Shown: positions 34,186 to 43,700, counted from the first letter of the stretch. The stretch: DNA of 64,000 nucleotides from Streptomyces cavernae (GCF_004023625.1 NZ_ML137709.1:56991-120990); one strand, 5' to 3'. Numbers and translations: made by a program. The notes: a model not told the origin generated them from the sequence alone.

Positions 34186-36311
34186 GCACCACAACCGAGT
34201 TGCTCAAGGGTGCGGCCGAGCTGTTCCCCGACGAGGTCGTGACGCAGGCGCACGTACGCCACCTCGACCTCCCCGCCGGCGCGGGCACGTTCGCGCTGAT
34301 CACGCTGGACAACGGCCTGGACCACACCAAGCCGACCACCTTCGGCCCGGCCTCGCTGGCGAACCTCAACACCGCCCTCGACCAGGTCGAGAAGGAGGCC
34401 GCGGCCGGCGAGATCGTCGGTGTCGGCATCACCGGCAAGCCGTTCATCTTCGCGGTCGGCGCCGACCTCAAGGGCGTCGAACTGCTGAAGGAGCACGAGC
34501 ACGCGCTCGCCATCGGGAAGGGCGGCCACGAGGTCTTCAAGCGCCTCGCCTCGCTCGCGGTGCCCACCTTCGCGTACTACAACGGCGCGGCTATGGGCGG
34601 CGGCGTCGAGGTCGGTCTGCACTGCTCGTACCGGACGGTGTCCAAGGCGATCCCGGCCTTCTCGCTCCCCGAGGTCTTCCTGGGCCTGGTCCCGGGCTGG
34701 GGCGGCTGCACCCTGCTGCCGAACCTGATCGGTGCCGACAAGGCCATCTCGGTGATCATCGAGAACTCGCTCAACCAGAACAAGCAGCTCAAGGGCGAGC
34801 AGGTCTACGACCTCGGCATCGCCGACGCCATCTTTGAGGGCGCCGACTTCCTGGAGCAGTCGCTGGTGTGGACGGCGTCCGTCCTCAAGGGCGACATCGG
34901 GGTCGAGCGCCCGGTGATCGACCGCGGGGACGCCTGGGACCAGGCCGTCGCCAAGGGCCGCTTCATCGCGGACAGCAAGGTGCACGGCGCGGCCCCGGCC
35001 GCCTACCGCGCCCTCGACATCATCGCCGCCGCCAAGAACGGCGACCTGCAGCAGGGCTACGACGCCGAGGACGTCGCCCTCGCCGACCTGATCATGGGCG
35101 GTGAACTGCGCGCCGGTATCTACGCGTTCAACCTGGTGCAGAAGCGCGGGAAGCGTCCGGCGGGTGCGCCGGACAAGAACCTGGCGCGTCCCGTCACCAA
35201 GGTCGGTGTCGTCGGCGCCGGTCTGATGGCCTCCCAGCTGGCGCTGCTCTTCCTGCGCCGCCTCGAGGTCCCCGTCGTCCTCACGGACATCGACCAGGAG
35301 CGTGTCGACAAGGGTGTGGGCTACGTCCACGCCGAGATCGACAAGCTGCTGCTCAAGGGCCGTATCAACCAGGACAAGTCCAACCGCCTCAAGGCGCTGG
35401 TGACGGGTGTCCTGGACAAGGCCGAGGGCTTCGCCGACGCGGACTTCGTCATCGAGGCCGTGTTCGAGGAGATCGGCGTCAAGCAGCAGGTGTTCGCGGA
35501 GGTCGAGGCGGTCGCCCCGGCACACGCGATCCTCGCCACCAACACGTCCTCCCTCTCGGTGACGGAGATGGCGTCGAAGCTGAAGAACCCCGAGCGGGTC
35601 GTCGGCTTCCACTTCTTCAACCCGGTGGCGATCCTCCCGCTGCTGGAGATCGTGCGCGGCGAGCAGACGGACGACGCCTCGCTGGCCACGGCCTTCGCAG
35701 TGGCCAAGAAGCTGAAGAAGACCGCGGTACTGGTGAAGGACGCCCCGGCGTTCGTCGTGAACCGCATCCTGACCCGCTTCATGGGCGAGATCCAGAACGT
35801 CATCGACGAGGGCACGCCGGTCGAGGTCGCCGAGAAGGCGGTCGAGCCGCTGGGTCTGCCGATGTCGCCGCTGGTGCTGCTCGAGCTGGTCGGCCCTGCC
35901 ATCGGCCTGCACGTCTCCGAGACGCTGCACGGCGCCTTCCCGGACCGCTTCAAGGTCTCCCCCAACCTCAAGGCGGTCGTCGAGGCGGGCAAGCGCGGCT
36001 TCTACGTCTATGACTCCGGGAAGCCGGAGCTGGACCCGGAGGTCGCGGCGCTGCTGAAGCAGGGCGACAGCGTCCTGACCGAGGAGCAGGTGCGGGCACG
36101 GGTGCTGGACGCGGTGGCGCAGGAGATCGGGCTCATGCTCGACGAGGGTGTCGTCGCCGAGGCCGAGGACGTCGACCTCTGTCTGATCACGGGCGCCGGC
36201 TGGCCCTTCCACCTGGGCGGCATCACGCCCTACCTGGACCGTGAGGGTGTCAGCGAGCGGGTCAACGGCAAGCGGTTCCTGGAGCCGGGGGTCGCGAGCG
36301 TCCCGGCGTAA
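34182..36311 (+). CDS. fadB: Fatty acid oxidation multifunctional protein FadB (hydratase/3-hydroxyacyl-CoA dehydrogenase)
   Basis: A 709-residue fusion. The N-terminal crotonase domain (about 15-230) has the oxyanion motifs FAVGADLKG and GAAMGGGVEVGLHCSYR. The NAD-binding 3-hydroxyacyl-CoA dehydrogenase domain begins at about 340 with GVVGAGLMAS and includes the catalytic GFHFFNPV and KDAPAFVVNRIL. A C-terminal helical domain repeats the dehydrogenase fold. It hydrates enoyl-CoA and oxidises the product for FadA. Start is GTG overlapping the fadA stop. A strong terminator follows. Confidence 0.95.
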   Translation: MSTTTELLKGAAELFPDEVVTQAHVRHLDLPAGAGTFALITLDNGLDHTKPTTFGPASLANLNTALDQVEKEAAAGEIVGVGITGKPFIFAVGADLKGVELLKEHEHALAIGKGGHEVFKRLASLAVPTFAYYNGAAMGGGVEVGLHCSYRTVSKAIPAFSLPEVFLGLVPGWGGCTLLPNLIGADKAISVIIENSLNQNKQLKGEQVYDLGIADAIFEGADFLEQSLVWTASVLKGDIGVERPVIDRGDAWDQAVAKGRFIADSKVHGAAPAAYRALDIIAAAKNGDLQQGYDAEDVALADLIMGGELRAGIYAFNLVQKRGKRPAGAPDKNLARPVTKVGVVGAGLMASQLALLFLRRLEVPVVLTDIDQERVDKGVGYVHAEIDKLLLKGRINQDKSNRLKALVTGVLDKAEGFADADFVIEAVFEEIGVKQQVFAEVEAVAPAHAILATNTSSLSVTEMASKLKNPERVVGFHFFNPVAILPLLEIVRGEQTDDASLATAFAVAKKLKKTAVLVKDAPAFVVNRILTRFMGEIQNVIDEGTPVEVAEKAVEPLGLPMSPLVLLELVGPAIGLHVSETLHGAFPDRFKVSPNLKAVVEAGKRGFYVYDSGKPELDPEVAALLKQGDSVLTEEQVRARVLDAVAQEIGLMLDEGVVAEAEDVDLCLITGAGWPFHLGGITPYLDREGVSERVNGKRFLEPGVASVPA

Positions 36312-36334
36312 CCGCCTTTCGTTTCGGGAAGTAC

Positions 36335-36369
36335 GCTGCCCGGCACACCTACGGGGTGTGCCGGGCAGC
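36335..36369 (+). terminator. Terminator of the fadAB operon
   Basis: A perfect 15 bp stem (36335-36349 with 36355-36369) with a 5-base loop lies 23 bases after the fadB stop. Confidence 0.88.
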
Positions 36370-36540
36370 GGCATGACGACGGCGGCCACGGCGGTGGATC
36401 CGGTGCGCCGCGAAGCGTCAACTGTGGCCTGCGCTACCGGAGTTGTCAGCTCCGCGCAACGTCCCTCACGATACGGCCATGACAGCTTCCGGCCGTAGAC
36501 GGCAGTCGAGTCCCTGTCCCGCCGACGCACCGTACCGTCG

Positions 36541-38496
36541 ATGAGCACGCCGTCCAACGAGGAGGAGTACCTCCTGGCGATCGCCGCCGACCCGGAGAAC
36601 GACGAACTGCGACGGTCGTTCGCCACGTACCTGCGTCCCTACGAACCAGAGCTCTCGGAGTTCGTCCGGACACAGGTGGACAGGGTCAGCCGGCAGCGCG
36701 CCCAGGGAGAGATCGACACCTCCCAAGCAACGCCCGAGGAACGCCGGTTGCTGACCCGGCACGCGCAGACCTGGTCGCAGTGGGTCGACCGGTTCACCAC
36801 GGAGCCGGGCATTCCGGGTCCGCGTCTGATGTTCCACCGGGGCCTCGTGGCCCATCTGACCATGGACGCCGACCTCTTCGTCGAACGCGGTGGGCTCCTG
36901 CTGCACACCACTGTGGTCCGGCACATCGACTTCACCCTGCCGCGCCCCGGCTCGCTATCCCGGCTGCTGCGGTGCGAGCATCTGGCCGGCCTGGACTCGA
37001 TCGGGTTTCCGGGGGCAGGCCTGGACGACGACGCTGTGGCGGAACTCGCGGGCAGTCCGCTGCTGACGGACTGCCTGCATCTGGACCTGACCGGCAACCG
37101 GCTCGGCGCGCGGGCGTTCGAGGCCATCGCGGCATCTCCCCATCTGAAGAACCTGCTGGTCGTCCAGCGGGATCCGCATCCTGAGCCGGCGTGCGCGTGG
37201 CACCCCGGCGAGCGCTCGGTGATACGGGCGGTCGCGGGAGGCGTGACCGCCCATGTGCAGCCCATGAGCGCCGACGGACACACCTTGGAAGACGCCTACG
37301 GCCATGTGCCGTGGCTGCATCTGCGCAACCTGGTCTCGCGTTTCGACGCCCGCTGGTACGCCGAGCGCGGCAAACTCCCGGTGGGGGTGTCCGGCGTGGT
37401 CCGCGTACCGGACACGGTGACGGCGGTGTTCCGGGACGCGCTGCGGGAACACGCACGGCACTCGGACCTGCTGCCGCAGTCACTCGAGGTCGGCCGCGTC
37501 TACCGGGTGGACGACCCGGTAGACCTGCACGGACAGGACCTGCGCGTGCTGGTCGGGATCGGGGCGGACGGACGGCTGCATCTGGACTACGTCGTGCTGC
37601 CGGACGACCTCACCTACCACGGGCGCATCCATGCCGACGGCCGCCACGAGAGCCTGGAGACCTACGAGGGCCAGCACGGGCGCACGGTGCCGGCCACCGC
37701 CGAGGACGCCGAGCGGGAGCGGATCCGGATCGCGGACCACAACCGCCGGGTGGCGGCGCTGCTCCGCCGCAAGGGCTTCGAGGACGAGCCCGGCGTCGCA
37801 CGGAGGCCGGCTCCGCCCACGGCCGCCAACCCGACGGCCGCGCTGGCCGCCAACACCCCACGCTGTGTGGGATGCCGCCGCCCCGTGCTGGAACTGACCG
37901 GGCAGTTCACCCGCTTCGACTCGTACCTGTCGACCGGGGACGGGGGCCGTCCGGAGACCGCGGGGACCTGGCACCTGTCCTGCCTGGACAGATCCGACGT
38001 GGGCGATTCCTGGCGCGAGCCCAGGCTCCGCAGCCTCGGGATGCGCGGCTACCGCACGCTGGCGGAGGCCGGCGGGTGGACGGTCATGGACCGGGACGTC
38101 GGCTCCGGACAGGCGGGGGGAGAGCGGCTCGCCGTCTCACCCCGTGGCGCCCTGCTGCCGCTGGCGTTCCCCTCGGCAGGACGGCGGGAGACCGAGGGCG
38201 GCGTGGCCTGTGCCACCGAGGTGCGGGAATACGGTCTCCAGCTCAACTCCCGGGGCATGGCGCCGATCCACGAGGCCCTGGCCGCCACCGGCTCGTACCC
38301 GCTGCTCCAACTCGCCGAACTGCTGGGCATCCGCGACCGGCTGACCCGTCCCGATCTGCTGGTCCACGCGGCTTTGCGGTTCGACCGGGATCTCGCGCTG
38401 GAATGGTTCCCGTACTTCGTCCTTGCCCGGGTCTACCACCACGTCTTCGTGGACCGGGAGTTGATCCCGTTCCTCACCGACCCGCCACTCCTCTGA
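36541..38496 (+). CDS. TIGR02996 domain protein with leucine-rich-repeat-like region
   Basis: A 651-residue protein, cytosolic by sequence. The N-terminal TIGR02996 domain (NEEEYLLAIAADPENDELRRSFATYL) is a marker usually seen in Planctomycetes and Myxobacteria. Residues about 95-215 look like degenerate leucine-rich repeats (HLDLTGNRLGARAFEAI). A middle region has a CxxC pair (CVGCRRPVLEL, near 441) with a later HLSC, a possible zinc site. The C-terminal 150 residues are unassigned. The ATG lacks a ribosome site, so a leaderless transcript is possible. Function is unknown; a non-self recognition or signalling role is only a guess. Confidence 0.75.
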   Translation: MSTPSNEEEYLLAIAADPENDELRRSFATYLRPYEPELSEFVRTQVDRVSRQRAQGEIDTSQATPEERRLLTRHAQTWSQWVDRFTTEPGIPGPRLMFHRGLVAHLTMDADLFVERGGLLLHTTVVRHIDFTLPRPGSLSRLLRCEHLAGLDSIGFPGAGLDDDAVAELAGSPLLTDCLHLDLTGNRLGARAFEAIAASPHLKNLLVVQRDPHPEPACAWHPGERSVIRAVAGGVTAHVQPMSADGHTLEDAYGHVPWLHLRNLVSRFDARWYAERGKLPVGVSGVVRVPDTVTAVFRDALREHARHSDLLPQSLEVGRVYRVDDPVDLHGQDLRVLVGIGADGRLHLDYVVLPDDLTYHGRIHADGRHESLETYEGQHGRTVPATAEDAERERIRIADHNRRVAALLRRKGFEDEPGVARRPAPPTAANPTAALAANTPRCVGCRRPVLELTGQFTRFDSYLSTGDGGRPETAGTWHLSCLDRSDVGDSWREPRLRSLGMRGYRTLAEAGGWTVMDRDVGSGQAGGERLAVSPRGALLPLAFPSAGRRETEGGVACATEVREYGLQLNSRGMAPIHEALAATGSYPLLQLAELLGIRDRLTRPDLLVHAALRFDRDLALEWFPYFVLARVYHHVFVDRELIPFLTDPPLL

Positions 38497-38648
38497 CCCG
38501 CCCTGGAGGGGAGCTCGGTCGTCGCGGACGCCATGAAACGTGTGGAAGGAGGCCCGGCAGCGGGTAACCCTCTGCTACGTGTCGTCGAACGTCGTTGCGC
38601 ATCCGCCTGTGCTGTATCCCTCCGACCACGCGGCAAGAGGAGAAGACG

Positions 38649-39563
38649 ATGCACGAACACCCTGACGGTGTCCCGGCACAGCCCGATCCGCAGCCGCAGT
38701 CCCAGCCCGAGCCCCAGCCGCAGCCCCAGCCCCAGCCCGAGGCGCAGCTTCAGCCCGCGCCGCAGTCACAGCTCCCTTCCCCGCCCCCCTCGCAGCCGAC
38801 CGCCTACCCCTACCCCAGTCCTCAGTCGCCGGCCGGGTACGGCACCCACGCCGGGCCAGTGCCGACACAGCACAATCCGTACGCCCCTCCGCCGGGCGCC
38901 TTCCCGCCTCCCGCGCCGCCGTCCGCCGGGAGTGGACCCGCCGGGCGTGCCGTCCTGTGGGCGGCGCTGGGCGCGGTGGTCGCCTCCGCTGGCTGGGCGG
39001 GCGGAGTCTTCCTCCTCGGCGGGGATCCCGAGGCGGATCTGCGCGGCTACGAGTCCAAGGCCAACCTCTGCTCCTCGGTCGACTACTCGTCCGTCAAGAG
39101 CGAATACCCGGAGGAGGACGGCTCTCCCGTCCACAACTCCCTGGAGCACGAGGCCCTGGACCAGAGCTACTGCAGCATCTCCCTGAAGGCGTCCTCCGCC
39201 TCCTCCTACGCCGACGCGTACTTCTCGGTGCAGGTGGACCTCCACAAGAGGACCGACCCCGCTCCCGAGTTCACGGCCTTGTGGTCCGAGTACGACCAGC
39301 GCTACGACGACTACGACGTCGACGAGCTCAGCGGCTTCGGTGACGAGGCCTATCTCGTCACCGAGGACACCACGACCGGTTCCGGCACGAGCGGCAGCCG
39401 GGCGGTCACCCTCGCGGTGCGGGACGGCTGGATGACCTACCAGATGAGCTGGAGCGCCTACTCCTCCTCCTACGACGAGGAGGACGTGCCCGAGGTGAAC
39501 GAGGTCGCCCGCTGGCTCAAGGCCGACACCGAGTCGACACTGGAGAAGCTCAAGTCCGACTGA
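38649..39563 (+). CDS. Membrane protein with Pro/Gln-rich cytosolic region
   Basis: A 304-residue protein: residues 1-95 are Pro/Gln-rich (QPQPQPQPQPEAQ and similar), a single membrane helix lies at about 100-122 (AVLWAALGAVVASAGWAGGVFLL), and the extracellular part of about 180 residues is Ser/Tyr/Asp-rich with two cysteines (NLCSSVDYSS, QSYCSIS) that may pair. The layout is like actinobacterial proteins with cytosolic proline-rich tethers. The ATG follows AGGAGAAGACG. No enzymatic motif is seen. Confidence 0.75.
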   Translation: MHEHPDGVPAQPDPQPQSQPEPQPQPQPQPEAQLQPAPQSQLPSPPPSQPTAYPYPSPQSPAGYGTHAGPVPTQHNPYAPPPGAFPPPAPPSAGSGPAGRAVLWAALGAVVASAGWAGGVFLLGGDPEADLRGYESKANLCSSVDYSSVKSEYPEEDGSPVHNSLEHEALDQSYCSISLKASSASSYADAYFSVQVDLHKRTDPAPEFTALWSEYDQRYDDYDVDELSGFGDEAYLVTEDTTTGSGTSGSRAVTLAVRDGWMTYQMSWSAYSSSYDEEDVPEVNEVARWLKADTESTLEKLKSD

Positions 39564-40302
39564 GTCCGTCGACGGCGCCCGACGGACCACACGCCCGGGC
39601 TCCGCGGGCCCCGCCCGATACTCCGCCGGCCGGCTCGGGCCCCCGGCCCCGCCGATACACCACCGACCCGCTCGGATCCCCCGGCACCGCCCGTGCTCAC
39701 GCGCCCCGCTCGGATCCACCGACCCCGCCCGATGCTCCACCGACCCGCTGGGATCCCCCCGGCACCGCCCGTGCTCACGCGCCCCGCTCGGATCCACCGA
39801 CCCCGCCCGATGCTCCACCGACCCGCTCGGATCCCCCGCCCCCGCCCGTGCTCACGCGCCCCGCTCGGATCCACCGACCCCGCACGATGCACCACCGACC
39901 CGCTCGGATCCCCCGCCCCCGCCTGTGCTCACGCGCCGCGCTCATGCTCACCGGCCCCGCGCGACGCTCACCGAGATCGCCAGGGCCACCGGCCGCGCTC
40001 GTGCTCCGCTAGTGCCCCGGCAGGCAACGTTTGCCCGTCAAGGAGCGGCGTCATGGGGGTCCCCCTGCTCATGGGGGTCCCCCGCTCGAGCGCAGCCGAG
40101 AATGGGGGAGAAGTCGAGAGCTTGGGGGAGCGTGCTCTGGGGGTACCCCCTGCTCGAAAAGCTTGGGGAGTGCCGGCCGGAAGTCCTCGTGCTGGATGTA
40201 CTTGGGCTTTCGGCCGGTGCGGCGAGTGGGGGTGCCCCCTGCTCGAAGAGCTTGGGGGAGTGCCGGGCGTCGCGACGGGGCGAACGTTGGCTGTCGGGGC
40301 CA
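39564..40302. other. Gene-free 739 bp of repeats
   Basis: This holds a 77 bp tandem array (39663-39945) and the palindromic element copy B (40009-40306), described separately. No protein gene is supported; open frames here are repeat-driven. Confidence 0.75.
39663..39945. repeat. 77 bp tandem repeat, about 3.7 copies
   Basis: Units start at 39663, 39740, 39818 and 39895. Each contains CCGACCCGCTCGGATCCCCC, then CGCCCGTGCTCACGCGCCCC and a GATGCTCCAC motif. The unit itself is built from two related ~38 bp halves, each with CGCTCGGATCC. Copies differ by only a few bases. Confidence 0.85.
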
Positions 40303-40306
40303 CTAG
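40009..40306. mobile_element. MITE-like palindromic element, copy B
   Basis: A 298 bp element with terminal inverted repeats CTAGTGCCCCGGCAGGCAAC and GTTGGCTGTCGGGGCCACTAG-type right end (one inserted base). Internally it matches copy A (10484-10706) read in reverse, including the GGCCGGAAGTCCTCGT and TACTTGGGCTTTCGGCC core. It holds an extra ~75 bp block of GGGGGTCCCCC/TCGAGC hairpins. Its right-end CTAG provides the stop codon of the minus-strand gene next door. No transposase is coded. Confidence 0.78.
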
Positions 40307-41373
40307 TCGCGCTCGATCCGCCGCCAGGCCTCCAGCGCCAGACCCGGTTCGTCCTTGCGTCGCGTGAGGTACAACTCGCCGTCGGCGGACATGGTCGCGG
40401 CCACCACCCTGCCCTGGGCGTCCTCGGTCAGTGCCACCCGGGTGTCCTGCGGGAGCTGCGGGCCCGACTCCGTCCACCAGGCCCCGGCCGACTCCTGCTC
40501 CGTGGGGTAGGCCGCGAACGCCACCCGGCCGCCGGTCGAGCGCTGGGCCAGCAGGGTGCAGTCCTGGTCGTCCAGGAGACAGCGGACGGCCGACACGGGG
40601 CCGGGACCGGCCGCCGCCAGCAGCGGCACCGGATCGCTGCCGGGCCGCCAGGCGCACAGCATGTCCGCCTGGTCGGTGAAGAAGAGGGTGACGTGCTCCT
40701 CGGAGGTGGCCAGGGCGCGCAGTGTCCCCGGCCGCACGCCCACCTTCAGCGGCTCGTCGTCGAGCGCGGGGATGTGCCCGGGACCGGCCTGCGTCCAGCG
40801 CAGGATCCCGTTCGGGGTGGCCGCGAAGAGCTCCACGCGCCCCGACTCCCGGGTCACCGCCGCGAGCTCGCCCTCCACGTCGCGGCCCTTGAGGTCCCGC
40901 CAGGGCCCCCAGCCGCCGCGTTCCTTCTGGCCGCGCATGGACACCCCGCCGCCCATGTTGCGTACGAAGACGTGGGCGCGCCCCTCGGCGTCCACGGTGA
41001 CGGCGGGTACGCCGGTCCGGTCGCCCGTGCGGTTGGGGTGGCCGAGCGGGTTCCAGTCGAGCGACGCTAGGTGGCCACGGAAGTGCGTGGAGTGCACGAG
41101 ACCGGACTCACCGGGCACGGTGGGGCGCCAGGAGACCAGATGCGCGTATCCGTCGGTGCCCCGGCCGACCGCCAGCACCGGGTGCAGCCGCTGGTCGCCG
41201 CCCACGCGGCGGGGTGGCAGCAAGGGTCCGCCGGGGTGCTTCTCCGCACGGCACACGGCCGCGTCACCCAGCGGGGAGTACGCGCTCAGTCGGCCGTCCC
41301 GACCGCGTATGAGCCAGTTGCCGTTCACCGCCGAGGGCTGGGCGGAAGTCGTCGTAGATGGAGCCATTGGCAC
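40303..41373 (-). CDS. Beta-propeller-like protein of unknown function
   Basis: A 356-residue soluble protein built from repeated strands with the pattern seen in PLL/fucolectin-type propellers: blades such as AHVFVRNMGGGVSMRGQ, VELFAATPNGILRWTQ, VTLFFTDQADMLCAWRP and GELYLTRRKDE. No signal peptide is evident. It might bind sugars or other ligands, but this is inferred from repeat shape. The stop codon (TAG) is inside the end of repeat element copy B, so the original C-terminus may have been altered. Divergent from the NYN gene. Confidence 0.7.
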   Translation of the reverse strand: MPMAPSTTTSAQPSAVNGNWLIRGRDGRLSAYSPLGDAAVCRAEKHPGGPLLPPRRVGGDQRLHPVLAVGRGTDGYAHLVSWRPTVPGESGLVHSTHFRGHLASLDWNPLGHPNRTGDRTGVPAVTVDAEGRAHVFVRNMGGGVSMRGQKERGGWGPWRDLKGRDVEGELAAVTRESGRVELFAATPNGILRWTQAGPGHIPALDDEPLKVGVRPGTLRALATSEEHVTLFFTDQADMLCAWRPGSDPVPLLAAAGPGPVSAVRCLLDDQDCTLLAQRSTGGRVAFAAYPTEQESAGAWWTESGPQLPQDTRVALTEDAQGRVVAATMSADGELYLTRRKDEPGLALEAWRRIERD

Positions 41374-41459
41374 CGGACCACTTTAATCGGCGGCCCCTGG
41401 AGGTACTCGGCCAGTACCGTCCTCGTGCGACCCCGAACCTCATGGAAGCGTGAACCCCC

Positions 41460-41837
41460 ATGGATGCTCCGCTGCTGCTCATCGTCGACGCCGCCAATGT
41501 CGTGGGCTCGGTTCCCGACGGCTGGTGGCGCGACCGCCGCGGCGCGGCCGAGCGGCTCCGCGACCGGCTGGTGGCGGTCGCGGAGGAGGGGCTCGCGGAC
41601 CGTCCCGGGCCGGTGGAGGTCGTGCTGGTGGTGGAGGGCGCGGCGCGGGACGTGGAGTCGGTTCCCGGCGTACGGGTCGAGCGGGCTCCCGGCACCGGGG
41701 ACGACCGCATCGTGGAACTGGCCCGGGAGTTCGCCGACCGGTACCGACTGGTGGTCACGGCGGACCGCGAGCTGCGGCACCGGGTGGGCGAGTTGGGCGC
41801 GGAGGTGACGGGGCCGCGTACGGTACGGCAGGGCTGA
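41460..41837 (+). CDS. NYN/PIN-like domain protein
   Basis: A 125-residue protein with the NYN/YacP-type nuclease fold: an N-terminal acidic motif LLLIVDAANVVGS (Asp and Asn), a central GTGDDRIVELARE acidic pair, and LVVTADRELRHRV. These are the positions of the metal-binding acids of PIN-like RNases. The family is often annotated in Streptomyces as NTP pyrophosphohydrolase, without support here. It starts at an ATG 86 bases from the divergent propeller gene. The RNA target is unknown. Confidence 0.75.
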   Translation: MDAPLLLIVDAANVVGSVPDGWWRDRRGAAERLRDRLVAVAEEGLADRPGPVEVVLVVEGAARDVESVPGVRVERAPGTGDDRIVELAREFADRYRLVVTADRELRHRVGELGAEVTGPRTVRQG

Positions 41838-41879
41838 GCGCCGCCCGGGGTTGCTTCGCCCCCTCCGCCCCTGCCCGTC

Positions 41880-42039
41880 CCTCCCCCAAGCTCTCGACTT
41901 CGCTCGAGCAGGGGGACCCCATCTCGGGAACCCCAATCTCGGGAACCCCCATCGCGGGGATCCCATCCCGGGGATCCCATCCCGGGGATCCCATCCCGGG
42001 GATCCCATCCCGGGGATCCCATCCCGGGGATCCCATCCC
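41880..42039. repeat. REP-type hairpin plus 14 bp GGGATCCC tandem repeat
   Basis: At about 41880-41919 a TCCCCCAAGCTCTCGA...TCGAGCAGGGGGA hairpin matches the motif inside the CTAG elements. It is followed by two degenerate TCTCGGGAACCCC units and then six perfect tandem copies of GGGGATCCCATCCC (41956-42039). Each copy carries the palindrome GGGATCCC. This fills most of the 273 bp between the NYN gene and the end of the permease gene. Confidence 0.85.
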
Positions 42040-42110
42040 GAGGGCTGCCGCCCCCGGCCTCCCGCATCGGCCTTGCGGCCTTCTCCTCAAATGACGGACG
42101 GGCTGAAAGC

Positions 42111-43610
42111 TCAGCGAGCGGTGTCCGCAGGAGCCGCTTTCTCCCGCTGGAGGCGACTGTGCTGTCGCCCGTAGAGGAAGTAGACGAAGAAGCCGACCAC
42201 CATCCAGCCCGCGAAGCGCAGCCAGGTCTCCGTGGGCAGGTTCAGCATCAGCCACAGCGAGGCCAGCACCGACAGGATCGGCACGAACGGCACCAGCGGG
42301 GTGCGGAAGGCGCGGGGCAGGTCGGGGCGGGTGCGGCGGAGGATGATCACGCTGATCGCGACGACGATGAACGCGAAGAGCGTGCCGATGTTCACCAGTT
42401 CGGCGAGTTCGCTGAGGCTGGTGAAGCCGGCGAGGATCGCGATGATCACGCCCAGCAGGATGGTCGGCCGGTGCGGGGTCTTGAAGCGGGGGTGGACCAC
42501 GGAGAAGAACCGGGGCAGCAGTCCGTCACGGCTCATGGCGAAGAAGACCCGGGTCTGGCCGAGCAGGAGGATCATGCAGACGGTGGTGAGTCCGACGGCG
42601 GCGCCGAAGCTGATGACACCGGCGAAGAAGGGGTGTCCGGTGGACTTGAAGGCGTCGGCGAGTGGGGCGTCGACGGACAGCCTGCTGTAGTGCTGCATAC
42701 CGGTGACGACGATCGAGACCAGCACGTAGAGCATGGTGCAGATGAGCAGGGAGCCGAGGATGCCGCGCGGCATGTCCCGCTGCGGGTTCCTGGTCTCCTC
42801 GGCGGCGGTGGCGACGATGTCGAAGCCGATGAAGGCGAAGAAGACCACGGACGCGGCGGTGAAAATGCCCAGCACCCCGAAGTTGGAGGGTGCCCAGCCG
42901 AAAATCACCTGGATGAGCGGCGCCTGGAGGTTGCTGCCCGCCTCCACCGTCTGGGTCTTGGGGATGAACGGGTCGTAGTTGGCGCCCTTGACGAGGAAGG
43001 CGCCCGCGATGATCACGATCAGGACGACGGTCACCTTGATGGCGACGACGAGTTGGGTGACCCGGGCGGACAGCTTCATCCCGAGCACGAGGATGCCGGT
43101 GAGCACCAGCACCAGCGCGGCGGCGAGGATGTCGAAACCGAAGCCCTCGGCCCCTTCGCGTCCGGCCAGCGCCTCGGGCATCTGCCAGCCCGCGTTGTCC
43201 ATCAGCGAGCGGATATAGCCAGACCAGCCGACGGCGACCACCGCGGTGCCCAGGGCGAACTCCAGCACCAGGTCCCAGCCGATGATCCAGGCGGGCAGTT
43301 CGCCCAGCGAGGCGTACGAGAAGGTGTACGCGGATCCGGCGACCGGAACCGTGGAGGCGAACTCGGCATAGCAGAGCGCGGCGAGCGCGCAGGCGACGCC
43401 GGCGGCGACGAAGGCCAGGGAGACCGCGGGTCCGGCGGTCTCCTTGGCGACCTTGCCGGTCAGCACGAAGATGCCGGTGCCGATGATGACACCGACGCCG
43501 AAGACCGTCAGGTCCAGGGCGGACAGCGACTTCCTGAGCGCGTGCTCCGGTTCCTCGGTGTCTCTGATCGACTGCTCGACGCTTTTGGTCCGGAAGAGTG
43601 TGCTGCTCAC
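42111..43610 (-). CDS. APC family amino acid permease
   Basis: A 499-residue integral membrane transporter with about twelve to thirteen helices. The N-terminal FGVGVIIGTGIFVLTG is the APC signature, and GFDIVATAAEETRNPQRDMP matches the cationic amino acid transporter (CAT/YfnA) subfamily. Proton-coupled amino acid uptake or exchange is inferred. Ends in a short charged tail. It lies downstream of dxs on the same strand but is separated by a hairpin. Confidence 0.9.
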   Translation of the reverse strand: MSSTLFRTKSVEQSIRDTEEPEHALRKSLSALDLTVFGVGVIIGTGIFVLTGKVAKETAGPAVSLAFVAAGVACALAALCYAEFASTVPVAGSAYTFSYASLGELPAWIIGWDLVLEFALGTAVVAVGWSGYIRSLMDNAGWQMPEALAGREGAEGFGFDILAAALVLVLTGILVLGMKLSARVTQLVVAIKVTVVLIVIIAGAFLVKGANYDPFIPKTQTVEAGSNLQAPLIQVIFGWAPSNFGVLGIFTAASVVFFAFIGFDIVATAAEETRNPQRDMPRGILGSLLICTMLYVLVSIVVTGMQHYSRLSVDAPLADAFKSTGHPFFAGVISFGAAVGLTTVCMILLLGQTRVFFAMSRDGLLPRFFSVVHPRFKTPHRPTILLGVIIAILAGFTSLSELAELVNIGTLFAFIVVAISVIILRRTRPDLPRAFRTPLVPFVPILSVLASLWLMLNLPTETWLRFAGWMVVGFFVYFLYGRQHSRLQREKAAPADTAR

Positions 43611-43700
43611 GGGCGTACCTCCACGCCAGTCGTCCTCGACATGATCGAGAGGGTTCAGGCATCGCCTGCCCGGACAACGGGAAGTTCACGCCATTGGGCC

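Noticed and set aside
34101..36626. Open frame of 841 codons on the minus strand
   Set aside because: It is the complement of fadB; the plus-strand protein has full catalytic motifs.
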